Source: Pseudomonadota bacterium
Lineage (GTDB): Bacteria > Chloroflexota > UBA6077 > JAJPHF01
NCBI GenBank assembly: GCA_021325365.1
Contig: JAJPHF010000014.1
Coordinates: 89,612 to 153,611 of the forward strand
Direction of reading: 5' to 3'
DNA length: 64,000 nucleotides
The notes below the pieces were generated by a model. It was not told the DNA's origin and did no database searches. It worked only from the letters and a program-made list of their open reading frames with translations. This document shows positions 39,138 to 48,356 of this stretch, piece by piece (positions within the stretch are counted from its first letter, which is position 1; each line of letters begins with the position of its first letter). A program made the position numbers and the translations under genes.

Positions 39138-39141
39138 CGGC

Positions 39142-39150
39142 TGCTATAAT
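39142..39150 (+). promoter_or_regulatory. Extended -10 promoter of the rplS group
   Basis: TGC-TATAAT begins four bases after the hppA stop codon. Transcription would start about 39157 and give a leader of about 95 bases containing the hairpin at 39188-39232. Confidence 0.6.
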
Positions 39151-39187
39151 TGCCGCTTGGACTGGCGGCAACTGAGACGAAAGTGAA

Positions 39188-39232
39188 CGCCGCCCGGCAG
39201 CCTGGCGCTGCGCGCCACGCCGCCGGGCGGCG
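39188..39232 (+). promoter_or_regulatory. Long leader hairpin upstream of rplS
   Basis: A perfect 11-bp inverted repeat (CGCCGCCCGGC / GCCGGGCGGCG, 39188-39198 and 39222-39232) encloses a second smaller one (TGGCGC/GCGCCA). It ends 18 bases before the rplS ATG and just ahead of its GAGGATCGAGGA ribosome site. A terminator is unlikely, since no T-run follows. An autoregulatory L19 leader is the likeliest role. Confidence 0.5.
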
Positions 39233-39250
39233 TCGAGGATCGAGGATCCA

Positions 39251-39643
39251 ATGCTGGACCTAGCAACGCTGGTACAGGGCCGATTGCCGGACACATACCC
39301 GACCGTCGAGATTGGCGATACCGTGCGCGTACACGTACGGGTGGTGGAAGCCGGGCGCGAGCGCACCCAGGTGTTTGAGGGTGTGGTAATCGCCGAGCAC
39401 AATCCCAAGCGGGTTGACGGTACGTTCACGGTGCGCCGCGTGACGCACGGCATCGGCGTCGAGCGCACCTTCCCGTTCGCCTCGCCCCGCGTCGACAAGG
39501 TCGAGGTGGTGCGCCACGGCCAAGTCCGCCGGGCGAAGCTCTACTACCTGCGGAAGCTGTCGGGCAAGGCCGCGCGGCTGCGGGAGCGGCGCGAGGGCGC
39601 GTCCGGCGGTCGCCGGCCGGGGAGCAAGCGCGCGGGGGCGTAA
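39251..39643 (+). CDS. rplS: 50S ribosomal protein L19
   Basis: A 130-residue L19 at the 30S-50S interface. Marks are [50 protein letters not shown] and the C-terminal [20 protein letters not shown]. After this comes a short basic tail. It carries its own promoter and leader and its stop shares a base with the rnhB ATG. It is not next to trmD, its usual partner. Confidence 0.97.
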   Translation: MLDLATLVQGRLPDTYPTVEIGDTVRVHVRVVEAGRERTQVFEGVVIAEHNPKRVDGTFTVRRVTHGIGVERTFPFASPRVDKVEVVRHGQVRRAKLYYLRKLSGKAARLRERREGASGGRRPGSKRAGA

Positions 39644-40320
39644 TGGCGGCCCCAGCTGCGCCGCGCCCCGCTGCTCATGCGGCCGTGGATCGCCGCGCAT
39701 ACCCCTCGCTTGAGTACGAGACGTGGCTTTGGGCGCGGGGGTACGCGCGCGTGGCGGGTATCGACGAGGCGGGCCGCGGAGCGCTCGCCGGTCCGCTCGT
39801 CGCCGCCGCTGTAATTCTGCCGCCCGAGCCCGCCTGCGCGACCGCGCTGGCCGGGGTGCGGGACTCCAAGCTGCTGACACCGCGGCAGCGCGCGGCGCTG
39901 AACGCGCGCGTGCAGGAGCTTGCGCTGGCCGTTGGCATCGCTATCGTTCCGGCCAGCTTGGTGGACGGCGCTGGGCTGTCGGCGGCGGGTCAGTTGGCCT
40001 TCCGCCGTGCTGTCGAGGCGCTGGCGCACCCGGCGGAATTCCTCTTGCTGGACGCCTTCCGTCTGAACGAGGCGCCCGCGCCGCAGCTGGCCTTGATCCA
40101 TGGCGACGCCCGCTGCCTCTCGATCGCGGCCGCCTCGGTCGTCGCCAAGGTCGCGCGGGACGCGCTCATGGACGAGCTGGACGCGGCGTTTCCCGAATAT
40201 GCCTTCCACCGTCACAAGGGCTATGCCACGGCGGTGCACCAGGTCGCGCTCGAGAGCCACGGGCCGTGCGCGCAGCACCGCCGCTCCTACGCACCGGTGA
40301 GGGCTCGGTGCGGCCGCTGA
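39643..40320 (+). CDS. rnhB: Ribonuclease HII
   Basis: A 225-residue RNase HII that removes ribonucleotides from DNA and degrades RNA primers. The catalytic D41 and E42 are in GIDEAGRGALAGPLVAAAV; further conserved blocks are GVRDSKLLTPRQR, LLLDAFRL (third Asp), IHGDARCLSIAAASVVAKVA and the FHRHKGYATAVH segment. The N-terminus is longer than usual by about 20 residues. rplS-rnhB-yraN is the order seen in many bacteria, and the start overlaps the rplS stop by one base. Confidence 0.96.
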   Translation: MAAPAAPRPAAHAAVDRRAYPSLEYETWLWARGYARVAGIDEAGRGALAGPLVAAAVILPPEPACATALAGVRDSKLLTPRQRAALNARVQELALAVGIAIVPASLVDGAGLSAAGQLAFRRAVEALAHPAEFLLLDAFRLNEAPAPQLALIHGDARCLSIAAASVVAKVARDALMDELDAAFPEYAFHRHKGYATAVHQVALESHGPCAQHRRSYAPVRARCGR

Positions 40321-40688
40321 CCGGCGACGCCCGGACCGTAGGGGCGGCCGGCGAGGCGCTCGCCGCTGGCTGGCTCGAGCGCGCCGGCCTGCGGATCGTT
40401 GCCCGCAACTACCGCTGCCCGCGGGGCGAGGTGGACCTGATCGCGGACGACCGCGGCGAGATCGTGTTTGTCGAGGTGCGCACGCGGCGCGCGGGCGCCC
40501 TGGTCGGGCCCGAGGAATCGGTCACTCGCCGCAAGCAGCAGCGCCTGCTCCGCGCCGCCGAGCACTACTTGCAGGCGACAGCCGCGGCGGAGCGTCCCTG
40601 GCGTGTCGACCTGGTGGCCATCGAGGTCGGGCCGGGCGGGCGGGTCGCGCGCGTCGAGCACTTGCGGAGCGTGACCGAATGGGATTGA
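40308..40688 (+). CDS. yraN: YraN/UPF0102-family nuclease-like protein
   Basis: A 126-residue protein with an endonuclease-like fold. Family marks are GAAGEALAAGWLERAGLRIVARNYRCP, RGEVDLIADD, IVFVEVRTRR and the K-rich QQRLLRAAEHYL helix that ends in PWRVDLVAIE. The D-E-V-K/R arrangement resembles a PD-(D/E)XK core, with the lysine replaced by Arg (EVRTR). The biochemical role is unknown; co-occurrence with rnhB suggests nucleic-acid metabolism. The GTG at 40308 overlaps rnhB and has GTGAGGG upstream; the long frame before it is ignored. Confidence 0.88.
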   Translation: MRPLTGDARTVGAAGEALAAGWLERAGLRIVARNYRCPRGEVDLIADDRGEIVFVEVRTRRAGALVGPEESVTRRKQQRLLRAAEHYLQATAAAERPWRVDLVAIEVGPGGRVARVEHLRSVTEWD

Positions 40689-41785
40689 GGCCGCGGGAGG
40701 GCTGGGCGGCGCTGCTGCTGGTAGCCGCGTTTCTAACGAGCGGGTTCGGCCCGCCGCAGTTCATGCCCAGCGATGGCGGGCAGCTCGGGCTGCGACCGGC
40801 CGAGGTGCGCGCCCTGGAGGCGTACAAGAGCCCCATCGTGACGGCGCGGGCGGCTGCGATCCTTGACGCCGAGAGTGGGGCGCTGCTGTACGGCAAGCAC
40901 GCCGAGGAGCACATCCAGCCGGCGAGCCTTACGAAGATGCTGACCGCGCTGGTGGCAATCGAGCACGGCCAGCTGGATCAGCGGATCACCGCCACCGAGC
41001 ACGTGCGGGTCGAGCCGGTGGTGATCGGGGTGGACCCGGGCGAGTCGCTCTCGCTCCAGGACCTGCTCTACGGGCTACTCGTCTGGTCTGGCAACGACGC
41101 GGCCGTCGACATCGCGGAGGGGCTTGCCGGCACGATGCCGCAGTTCGCGGACTGGATGAACGCGAAGGCGGCCACGCTGGGGCTCCGCAATAGCCACTTC
41201 ATCACGCCACACGGCCTCGACGTGCCGGGCCACTACTCGAGCGCCGAGGACCTGGCGCGGCTGCTGGCGGCCGTGATGCGCCAGCCGGTCCTCGCCCGCA
41301 TCGTCGGCACCCGCGAGTACACGATCCCTGGGCCGCCGCTATACAAGTTCCACAACAGCAATCCGCTACTGGGCGCCTACGACGGCGTGGATGGCGGCAA
41401 GACCGGGCTCACCGACGGCTGTGGTCGCTGCCTCGCCGTCACGGCCGTCCGCGGGGGACACCGCGTGGTAGTCGTGGTCTTGGACAGTCAGAACATTGCT
41501 AGTGATGCCCGGGTGCTCCTGGACTTCGCGTTCAGCAACTACAGCTGGGTGCCGGCGCCGGACGGGATGCTTCCCACGATACGAAGCGGCGATAAGCGAG
41601 TGACGCCGCGGCTCGATACGGTTGCGGCGGTAGCGGTACTGCGCTGGGAGGCGCCCGAGATGCGGACGCGGGTGGTGACAGCCGCGGACGGGCAAGGGGG
41701 CCAGCCAGGACTCCGTCTCGTCGTGGAGTCGGGCCTGCGCCGGCTGGGAGCGTTCGCGCTGGCCGCCCGGGAGGCTGTCCCCTGA
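40679..41785 (+). CDS. dacA: D-alanyl-D-alanine carboxypeptidase (penicillin-binding protein, DacA family)
   Basis: A 368-residue serine peptidase that trims D-Ala from peptidoglycan pentapeptides. The three active-site motifs are S83-LT-K86, S137-G-N139 and K241-T-G243. The N-terminus has a hydrophobic signal segment (WAALLLVAAFLTSGF) with a short basic start, as expected for secretion. The C-terminal domain of about 100 residues is a poorly conserved beta domain, without a clear amphipathic anchor. It overlaps yraN by ten bases. Confidence 0.94.
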   Translation: MGLRPREGWAALLLVAAFLTSGFGPPQFMPSDGGQLGLRPAEVRALEAYKSPIVTARAAAILDAESGALLYGKHAEEHIQPASLTKMLTALVAIEHGQLDQRITATEHVRVEPVVIGVDPGESLSLQDLLYGLLVWSGNDAAVDIAEGLAGTMPQFADWMNAKAATLGLRNSHFITPHGLDVPGHYSSAEDLARLLAAVMRQPVLARIVGTREYTIPGPPLYKFHNSNPLLGAYDGVDGGKTGLTDGCGRCLAVTAVRGGHRVVVVVLDSQNIASDARVLLDFAFSNYSWVPAPDGMLPTIRSGDKRVTPRLDTVAAVAVLRWEAPEMRTRVVTAADGQGGQPGLRLVVESGLRRLGAFALAAREAVP

Positions 41786-41794
41786 GGCTCCAAG

Positions 41795-42568
41795 ATGGAA
41801 GAGCGGCTCCAGAAGGTCCTCGCGCATGCCGGGGTGGCCTCCCGACGTGCCGCGGAACGGCTCGTCCAGGAGGGCCGGGTTGCGGTGAACGGACAGGTGG
41901 TCCGCGTCCTGGGCGCACGTGTCGATCCAGCGCACGACACCGTGTCGGTCGACGGGCAGCCGGTGCGGGCCGTGCCAGACCACGTCTATTTGGCCGTTCA
42001 CAAGCCGCGTGGCTACGTTAGCACCGCACGGGACGAGCGCGGGCGGCGCACGGTCCTCGACTTAGTGTCGGGGAGCCGGCGCGTCTATCCCGTCGGGCGG
42101 CTGGATGCCGACAGCGAGGGGCTGCTGCTGCTCACGGACGACGGCGAGCTAGCGTTACACTTGACCCATCCCCGCTACGGAGTACCAAAGGAATACCATG
42201 CACTTGTGGGCGGCGTACCCGACGACGCCGTCCTGGCGCACTTGCGGGGCGGCATCGATCTTGAGGAAGGGCGGACGGCTCCCGCTGTGGTAGAGCGCCT
42301 TTCGGATGATGGCCAGCGTGCCTGGTTGCGCCTCGTGTTGAAGCAAGGGTGGAAGCGCCAGGTGCGCCGTATGCTGGCGGCGGTGGGGTGCAGCGTGGAG
42401 CGGCTGGTGCGGGTGCGTGTGGGTAGTCTGGCGCTCGGCGAATGGCCCGCCGGGGCCGTGCGCGAGCTTACGCCGGCCGAAGTGCAGCGCTTGCGCCGCG
42501 AGAGCGGGCTGGCGGCGCGGGCGAGCGCCGCGGCGGTGCGGCATGGACCATCCCGTAATCGCCATTGA
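41795..42568 (+). CDS. rluB: Ribosomal large-subunit pseudouridine synthase (RsuA/RluB family)
   Basis: A 257-residue protein. An S4 RNA-binding domain (LQKVLAHAGVASRRAAERLV) starts it, followed by the catalytic domain with D104 in VGRLDADSEGLLLLTDDG and KEYHALV, WKRQVRRMLAAVG later. It isomerises a uridine in 23S rRNA (U2605 in E. coli for RluB), or possibly 16S if it were RsuA; the S4 domain and C-terminal extension favour RluB. It overlaps the next gene, cmk, by 26 bases. Confidence 0.92.
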   Translation: MEERLQKVLAHAGVASRRAAERLVQEGRVAVNGQVVRVLGARVDPAHDTVSVDGQPVRAVPDHVYLAVHKPRGYVSTARDERGRRTVLDLVSGSRRVYPVGRLDADSEGLLLLTDDGELALHLTHPRYGVPKEYHALVGGVPDDAVLAHLRGGIDLEEGRTAPAVVERLSDDGQRAWLRLVLKQGWKRQVRRMLAAVGCSVERLVRVRVGSLALGEWPAGAVRELTPAEVQRLRRESGLAARASAAAVRHGPSRNRH

Positions 42569-43235
42569 CGGCCCAGCGGCGGTGGGCAAGAGCACGGTGG
42601 GCCGGCGGCTAGCCGAGCGCCTGGGCTGGACCTTCTTCGATACCGGCGTGCTATACCGAGCGTTGGCTTGGCTAGCTAACGACCGGGGCCTCTCCGCTCA
42701 GGATGAAGCCGGCCTCGCCGCCCTAGCGCGCGAGCTGGATGTTCGAGTAAGCCGCCCGTCGGTTGCCGACGGGCGTGATGCTGACATCGTTCTCGGGGAC
42801 CGTGACATAACTTGGGAGATCCGCAAGCCTGGGGTCGACGCTTCGGTGTCGATTGTCGCGGCCCTACCCGCTGTGCGGGTCGCGCTGGTGCCCGCGCAGC
42901 GGCGAGCCGCGGCCGAGGGACCGGCAGTCGTCGTCGGGCGGGATATCGGCACCGTGATCTTTCCTGAAGCCCCGCTGAAGGTCTATCTTGACGCCACCCC
43001 GGAGGAGCGCGCGCGACGCCGGGCGGCAGAGCTGGCCGCCCGCGGCTCAAGAGAGCGGCACGAAGATGTCCTCGCGCGGCTCCGGCGGCGCGACAGCCTG
43101 GATAGTGGACGGTTGCACGCGCCGCTGAGCGTTGCGCGCGATGCTTGGCGGATCGTGACGGACCAACGCACCGTGGACGAGGTGGTGGAGGAAGTGCTGA
43201 GACTCTGGCAGGCGCGCGCCGCGGAGCCGCGATAG
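42543..43235 (+). CDS. cmk: Cytidylate kinase
   Basis: A 230-residue (d)CMP kinase that makes CDP for RNA, DNA and phospholipid synthesis. The P-loop is GPAAVGKST at residues 10-18; FFDTGVLYRAL, VVVGRDIGTVIFPEAPLKVYL and the LID-type RERHEDVLARLRRRDSLDSG are standard. The ATG at 42543 lies inside the end of rluB. The rluB-cmk-plsC order is common in Gram-positive and Chloroflexota genomes. No truncation is seen. Confidence 0.96.
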   Translation: MDHPVIAIDGPAAVGKSTVGRRLAERLGWTFFDTGVLYRALAWLANDRGLSAQDEAGLAALARELDVRVSRPSVADGRDADIVLGDRDITWEIRKPGVDASVSIVAALPAVRVALVPAQRRAAAEGPAVVVGRDIGTVIFPEAPLKVYLDATPEERARRRAAELAARGSRERHEDVLARLRRRDSLDSGRLHAPLSVARDAWRIVTDQRTVDEVVEEVLRLWQARAAEPR

Positions 43236-44006
43236 ATGCCGGCGGGGCCTCGCGCGGGGGACGTGCGGGCGGGCGGCGCGACCTGGATCGGCCAGATCTT
43301 GTACCGAGTCGGGCGGGCCCTCGTGGCGCTGCTGCTGACCGTGGTGACTGGGACGCGCATCGAGGGGGCGGCGAGGGTGCCGCGTCGCGGACCGCTGCTC
43401 GTCGTCGCGAACCACACGAGCAACGTCGATCCCCTATTGCTCGCGCGAGCCATGCCGCGCCCGCTGGCGTTTCTGGCTAAGGAGGAGCTGTTCCATCCTA
43501 TGCCTTGGGGCTGGGCGCTGCGCGCGGCTGGTATCATTCCAGTGCGCCGCGGCCACGCCGATCGGCAGGCGCTCGACGCGGCGCTTGAGGTGCTCCGAGC
43601 GGGCGGCGCGTTGGTGGTTTTCCCGGAGGGGACGCGCAGCGTAGAAGGCGGGCTGCAAGCGGCGCAGCCAGGTGCGGGACTCCTGGCGAGCCGGTCAGGC
43701 GCGCTGGTCCTGCCCGTGGCGTTGCTTGGGACCGAGCGCCTGCATTCGCCCCGCGGGTGGCTCGGCCGCCCGCGGTTGCTTGCGCGTTGTGGTACGGCGT
43801 GGCTGCCGGCGCGCCCCGAGGGAGGCGGCAGCCGAGCGTACCGCGCGATCGCGGACGAGATGATGCAGCATATCGCCGCGCTGATGCCTGAGGGGCAGCG
43901 TGGCCGGTATGGCGCCGGCCGGGTCCCCACGGCCGACCCCGGCGCCGGTCACGTGGGGCTCGGCGCCAGGCACTCGGTGACGGAGGGGGAGACTAATTGG
44001 AGATAG
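43236..44006 (+). CDS. plsC: 1-acyl-sn-glycerol-3-phosphate acyltransferase
   Basis: A 256-residue membrane-associated acyltransferase that makes phosphatidate. The catalytic HX4D is H60 to D65 (NHTSNVD), preceded by a hydrophobic stretch (ALVALLLTVVTG). FPEGTRS at 129-135 binds the glycerol phosphate. The C-terminus is a long, hydrophilic tail of about 40 residues that overlaps the next gene. It starts directly after the cmk stop. It supplies the substrate for cdsA, which is elsewhere in the window. Confidence 0.93.
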   Translation: MPAGPRAGDVRAGGATWIGQILYRVGRALVALLLTVVTGTRIEGAARVPRRGPLLVVANHTSNVDPLLLARAMPRPLAFLAKEELFHPMPWGWALRAAGIIPVRRGHADRQALDAALEVLRAGGALVVFPEGTRSVEGGLQAAQPGAGLLASRSGALVLPVALLGTERLHSPRGWLGRPRLLARCGTAWLPARPEGGGSRAYRAIADEMMQHIAALMPEGQRGRYGAGRVPTADPGAGHVGLGARHSVTEGETNWR

Positions 44007-45337
44007 CTGCCACTTTGGCCCGCCCACCGGCGCGGGCGCTGGGCCGACGCGGTGGGGTGATCGCGCGGGTGCGGCGCGGCAGCCCCGCAGCTCGCGCGGG
44101 CGCTCGCGCCGGCGATGAGCTACTGGCGGTGAACGGGCTGCGGCCCCGCGACTCGATCGATCTGGCAGAGCTTGCAACGGGTACCACCGCGGTGCTGACG
44201 CTGCTGCGTGGCGAGCAGGCCCTGACCATCCGGACGACGCGGGCGCCGGGCGAGGATCTGGGGATCGAGCTTGCTGCTCCCACGCTCGACGGCATCCGTC
44301 GCTGCGCGAACGCCTGCCCGTTCTGCTTCATCGACGGCCTGCCCACGGGCATGCGCGATACCCTCTATATTCGTGACGACGACTATCGCTATTCGTTTCT
44401 CTACGGCAGTTTCGTCACATTGACAAACCTGCGGCCCGACGACGAGGAGCGCATTTGCTTTCAACGGCTGAGCCCGCTGCGCGTCTCGGTACACGCGACT
44501 GACCTGACCGTGCGGCGGCGGCTGCTCGCGAATCCCCGGGCGCCCGACATCCTTGAGCAGTTTGATCGCCTCGGCAGGGCCGGAATCGAGTTTCACGCCC
44601 AAGTCGTGCTGGTGCCGGGCGAGAACGACGGCGCGGTGCTGACGAAAACGGTCGCGGACCTGGCCGACCGATACCCGACCGTGCGGTCGGTCGCCGTCGT
44701 GCCGGTCGGCCTGACGCGGCACTCACACACGGCGGGTCTGCGGACGCTCGACGCGGCCGACGCCGGGCGGGCCCTGGACGAGTGTGAGCGGTGGCAGCGG
44801 CGGCTGCGGGCGCGTCTCGGGGTGCGGTTCGTCTATCCGAGCGACGAGCTGTTCCTGCTGGCCGATCGTCGGTTCCCAGCAGCCAGCCACTACGACGATT
44901 ACCCGCAGCTCCAGAACGGCGTTGGGCTTGTCCCCTTGTTTCTCGGGCAGTGGCGCCGCGCGCGGCGGCGATTGCCGGCGGCGGTTTCGCCGCGCCGCGT
45001 CGTCTGGGTGTGCGGGCAGGCGATGGAGCGCGCGCTCGCGCTCGTCGCCGCGGAAATGGCCGCGGTGGATGGGTTGGAGGTTGCGGTGGCGGCCGTGCCG
45101 AATGCATTCTTCGGGACCGGCGTCACGGTCTCTGGGCTGCTGACCGCCACGGATGTCGCGCGGGCGCTCGCCGATTGCGCGGCGGACCGGATTGTCCTGC
45201 CGCGCGCGATGTTCGACGCGGCAGGCGAGCGCACCCTGGATGACTGGACCCTGGCCGACCTGGCGGCCCGGCTCCCGGGCACGCTGCTCGTGGCGCGGAC
45301 GGCCGGGGAGCTGCTGGAGGCGACATGTGCGGCATAG
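43997..45337 (+). CDS. DUF512-family radical SAM-like protein with N-terminal PDZ domain
   Basis: A 446-residue protein. The first 75 residues form a PDZ-like domain (IARVRRGSPAARAGARAGDE, LLAVNG). The middle has a radical SAM-type cluster motif C103-ANA-C107-PF-C110 in RCANACPFCFIDGLP, followed by GMRDTLYIRDDDYRYSFLYG, the family's best block. The C-terminal DUF512 domain ends near residue 446. The biochemical function is unknown; the family is widely found next to the GTPase gene der, which is not here. The TTG at 43997 has a GGAGGGGGAG site and overlaps plsC; the stop overlaps glmS. Confidence 0.88.
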   Translation: MEIAATLARPPARALGRRGGVIARVRRGSPAARAGARAGDELLAVNGLRPRDSIDLAELATGTTAVLTLLRGEQALTIRTTRAPGEDLGIELAAPTLDGIRRCANACPFCFIDGLPTGMRDTLYIRDDDYRYSFLYGSFVTLTNLRPDDEERICFQRLSPLRVSVHATDLTVRRRLLANPRAPDILEQFDRLGRAGIEFHAQVVLVPGENDGAVLTKTVADLADRYPTVRSVAVVPVGLTRHSHTAGLRTLDAADAGRALDECERWQRRLRARLGVRFVYPSDELFLLADRRFPAASHYDDYPQLQNGVGLVPLFLGQWRRARRRLPAAVSPRRVVWVCGQAMERALALVAAEMAAVDGLEVAVAAVPNAFFGTGVTVSGLLTATDVARALADCAADRIVLPRAMFDAAGERTLDDWTLADLAARLPGTLLVARTAGELLEATCAA

Positions 45338-47178
45338 TGGGCTATACGGGGCGCGGCGCGGCTGCGCCTTTTTTACTTGAGGGCCTGCATCGACTGGAAT
45401 ACCGCGGGTACGACTCGGCGGGAATCGCGGTCATCACGCCCGAGAAGGAGCTTGCTATTCACCGAGCGGCCGGCAAGCTTCAGAATCTGGTGACGCTGCT
45501 GGATGGGCGGGCGCCCGCCGGACAGGTGGGGATTGGTCATACGCGTTGGGCGACGCATGGGCGGCCGTCCGATGAGAACGCTCACCCGCACACCGATTGT
45601 GCCGCGCGCATCTGTGTGGTCCACAACGGCATCATTGAGAATTTCGGGGTGCTGCGCGCGCAGCTTACCGACCAGGGGCACCAGTTCCGCTCCCAGACGG
45701 ACACGGAGGTGCTGGCACACCTGATCGAGGAAGAGCTGCGGTGTCTGGATCGGACGGGGGACAGCGCGTTCTCGTCGCGCCTACGGCTTGCCGTCGGCCA
45801 GGCGCTTGAGCGGGTCCAGGGTGCGTATGCCATCGCGGTCTTGAGCCTCGACGAGCCGTCGGTACTCGTCGGCGCCTGCCGTCACGCGCCCCTCGTCGTC
45901 GGTCTGGGCGAGCGCGGCAACTACCTCGCGTCAGATGTCCCGGCGCTGCTACAGGAGACGCGAGACGTCATCCGGTTGCGTGAAGGCGAGCTGGTGGTGC
46001 TCGACGGGGAGCGGGTGGCGCTGTACGACGAGCGCGGGCGTTTGGTGGCGCGCGAACCGATGCGCATCGGCTGGGATCAGACGGCTGCGGAGAAAGCGGG
46101 CTATCCTCACTTTGTCCTGAAGGAGATCCACGAGCAGCCGGCTTCCGTGCGGGCGGCTTTGGCCGGGCGTCTCCGAGGCTGGGAGACGCATTTGCCGGAG
46201 CTGGACAGTCTATCGCTGGACCAAATTAGCCGCATTTACCTGGTGGCTTGTGGGACGTCCCACTATGCCGGCATGGTCGCGAAGTACGCCTGGGAAGAGT
46301 GGCTCGGCCTTCCGGTGGAGACAGTGGTAGCCTCCGAGTTTCGTTACGCGCCGCCGCCGGTGGACGAGCATGTGCTGTTCGTGGCGGTGAGCCAGTCGGG
46401 CGAGACAGCGGATACGCTGGCGGCGGCCGAATGGGCGGCAGAAGCGGGCGCGTATACGGTGGCGGTGACCAACGTGGTGGACAGCGCACTGACCCAGCGC
46501 GCGCGGGCGGTAGTATACTTGCAGGTGGGACCGGAGATCGGAGTCGTGGCCACGAAGACGTTCACCGGTCAGCTGGCGGTGCTTTACGCCATCGGGCTCC
46601 ACCTGGCGGCCCAGCGGCGGCAACTCACGCCGCCAGCCCGCCGCGCGCTACTCGAAGCCCTTAGTTCGCTGCCTACCTCTATCGAGCGGGCGCTCGCGTG
46701 TCCGGAGCCGGCCCAGCGCATCGCGGCGGCCTGCGTAAACGTCGACCACCTGTTGTTCATTGGGCGCGGCGTCGGCTATCCGACGGCCCTCGAGGGGGCG
46801 CTTAAGCTCAAGGAGATCTCCTACATTCACGCCGAGGGATATCCGGCGGGCGAGCTGAAGCACGGGCCGATCGCGCTCGTTGAGCCAGGCATGCTCATGC
46901 TGGCGCTCGCTACGCGGAGCCGCACCTATGACAAAGTCGTGGCGAACGTACAGGAGGTGAAGGCGCGCGAGGCCCGTGTGGTCGCCATCGCGACTGAGGG
47001 CGATGAGGAAATTGCGCGGCATGCCGACGAGGTCGTCTATGTGCCCGCCGCCCCGGAGCTGTTGTCGCCGATGGTGAACGTCATCCCCATGCAGCTATTC
47101 TCGTACTATGCGGCGGTGGAGAGGGGCTGCGACGTCGACCAGCCCCGGAACCTAGCGAAGTCCGTCACGGTGGAGTAG
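45325..47178 (+). CDS. glmS: Glucosamine-fructose-6-phosphate aminotransferase (isomerizing)
   Basis: A 617-residue GlmS that makes glucosamine-6-phosphate from fructose-6-phosphate and glutamine, the first step to UDP-GlcNAc. The Ntn-type glutaminase starts at Met1-Cys2 (MCGIVGYTG), with HRLEYRGYDSAG, HTRWATHG and HNGIIEN. Two SIS domains follow (CGTSHYAGM, SQSGETADTLAA, KTFTGQLAVLYA). The C-terminal LAKSVTVE is the standard ending. GGAGG lies four bases before the ATG. There is no glmS ribozyme in front of it, since the gene overlaps the previous one. Confidence 0.98.
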   Translation: MCGIVGYTGRGAAAPFLLEGLHRLEYRGYDSAGIAVITPEKELAIHRAAGKLQNLVTLLDGRAPAGQVGIGHTRWATHGRPSDENAHPHTDCAARICVVHNGIIENFGVLRAQLTDQGHQFRSQTDTEVLAHLIEEELRCLDRTGDSAFSSRLRLAVGQALERVQGAYAIAVLSLDEPSVLVGACRHAPLVVGLGERGNYLASDVPALLQETRDVIRLREGELVVLDGERVALYDERGRLVAREPMRIGWDQTAAEKAGYPHFVLKEIHEQPASVRAALAGRLRGWETHLPELDSLSLDQISRIYLVACGTSHYAGMVAKYAWEEWLGLPVETVVASEFRYAPPPVDEHVLFVAVSQSGETADTLAAAEWAAEAGAYTVAVTNVVDSALTQRARAVVYLQVGPEIGVVATKTFTGQLAVLYAIGLHLAAQRRQLTPPARRALLEALSSLPTSIERALACPEPAQRIAAACVNVDHLLFIGRGVGYPTALEGALKLKEISYIHAEGYPAGELKHGPIALVEPGMLMLALATRSRTYDKVVANVQEVKAREARVVAIATEGDEEIARHADEVVYVPAAPELLSPMVNVIPMQLFSYYAAVERGCDVDQPRNLAKSVTVE

Positions 47179-48356
47179 TGCGCCGGCTGCGAGTCACGTT
47201 TGTGGCGCCCTTCGGCTTATGCCGACGGGGGACGACACGAGCCCGCGTCATTCCACTTGCCGAAGCGCTTGCGGCCCGCGGACACGAGGTCCGCGTCGTC
47301 GTGCCGGACTGGGACTATTCCCCTGGGGTGCCTCGTCGCTATCGGGTTGGGGCGGCCGGCATATGGCACCTGACTTCTCCCGATGCTCCACGGCAGTTGA
47401 TCTCGGTGCAGCTACTCCGCGAAGCATACCGCGGCGCGCTGGCCGGCCGGCCCGATGTGATTCACTGCTTTAAGCCCATCGGCTACTCCGGCCTCGTGAC
47501 ACTCCTTCTCGCACGGCTAGGCCGGCGGGCCGGTTGGCGGGGTCTGCTCGCCGTGGACACGGACGACCTGGAAGGGCGGGAAGGGTGGGCCACGCGCAGC
47601 GGGCGGCCCGAGTGGCAGGTCCGCTTGCTGGACTGGCAGGAGCGGGCGGTGCTGCGGAGCGCCGACATCGTGACGGCCGCGAGCGCTGATCTGAGCAGGC
47701 GGGTGCACGCTCTCCGGCCCTGGGACCGCGCCCCCGCCTATGTACCGAACGGAGTCACGCCCTACGAGCCGCGCGGCGAGCCTAGGGTTGGCCCTGGAGC
47801 ATCTGGCGCGGCCTCCCTGCTTCTCTACACTCGGTTCAATGAGTTCGCGCCGCGCCGCGGCGCGGCTATCGTAGCGGCAATCCTGAGCCGCGTGCCAAGG
47901 ACCAGGCTAGTCGTGGTGGGAGACGGGCCGGCGGCGGCCACGGGATCATTTTTCCGGGAGCTTGAGCGGCGCGGCCTTGGGGCGCGGGTAACGCGATGCG
48001 GACTGCTAACTGGCGAGGCCCTCGCCCAGATTCTTGAACTCGACAGCGTAGCGCTGTGGCTCTTCGACGACAATGCGATCAATCGAGCGCGCTCGCCGGC
48101 CAAACTGCTGGAGCTCCTGGCGCATGGGAGAGCCGTCGTCGCTGAGGGGGTGGGAGAGGTGCCTAGGCTCGCCGGGCGCGCGGCACGAGTCGTGGCGGCC
48201 GGCGACGGACCCACGCTGGTCGCTTGTACCGTTGACCTGCTACAGAAGCGCGAGGAGCGGTGTCGGCAGGCAGACCAGGCGAGAGAGGCGGTGGGGCGAG
48301 AGGCGGGATGGGCGGACCGTGCGGCCTGCGTCGAGACCGCGTACTTCTACACATAA
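47178..48356 (+). CDS. Glycosyltransferase family 4-like protein
   Basis: A 392-residue GT-B-fold glycosyltransferase. It has the N-terminal Rossmann pattern RVTFVAPFGLCRRGTTRARV and LAEALAARGHEVRVVVP, the mid-domain DVIHCFKPIGYSG, and a C-terminal donor-binding domain with VVVGDGP and the E-x7-E-like ARSPAKLLELLAHGRAVVAEGVGEVP. Such enzymes transfer sugars to lipids or glycans; donor and acceptor are unknown. The GTG start shares one base with the glmS stop, so its product probably works with glmS-derived amino sugars, though this is only context. Confidence 0.8.
   Translation: MRRLRVTFVAPFGLCRRGTTRARVIPLAEALAARGHEVRVVVPDWDYSPGVPRRYRVGAAGIWHLTSPDAPRQLISVQLLREAYRGALAGRPDVIHCFKPIGYSGLVTLLLARLGRRAGWRGLLAVDTDDLEGREGWATRSGRPEWQVRLLDWQERAVLRSADIVTAASADLSRRVHALRPWDRAPAYVPNGVTPYEPRGEPRVGPGASGAASLLLYTRFNEFAPRRGAAIVAAILSRVPRTRLVVVGDGPAAATGSFFRELERRGLGARVTRCGLLTGEALAQILELDSVALWLFDDNAINRARSPAKLLELLAHGRAVVAEGVGEVPRLAGRAARVVAAGDGPTLVACTVDLLQKREERCRQADQAREAVGREAGWADRAACVETAYFYT

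Noticed and set aside
45200..45324. glmS ribozyme upstream of glmS
   Set aside because: The glmS start overlaps the previous gene and no ribozyme core is visible.
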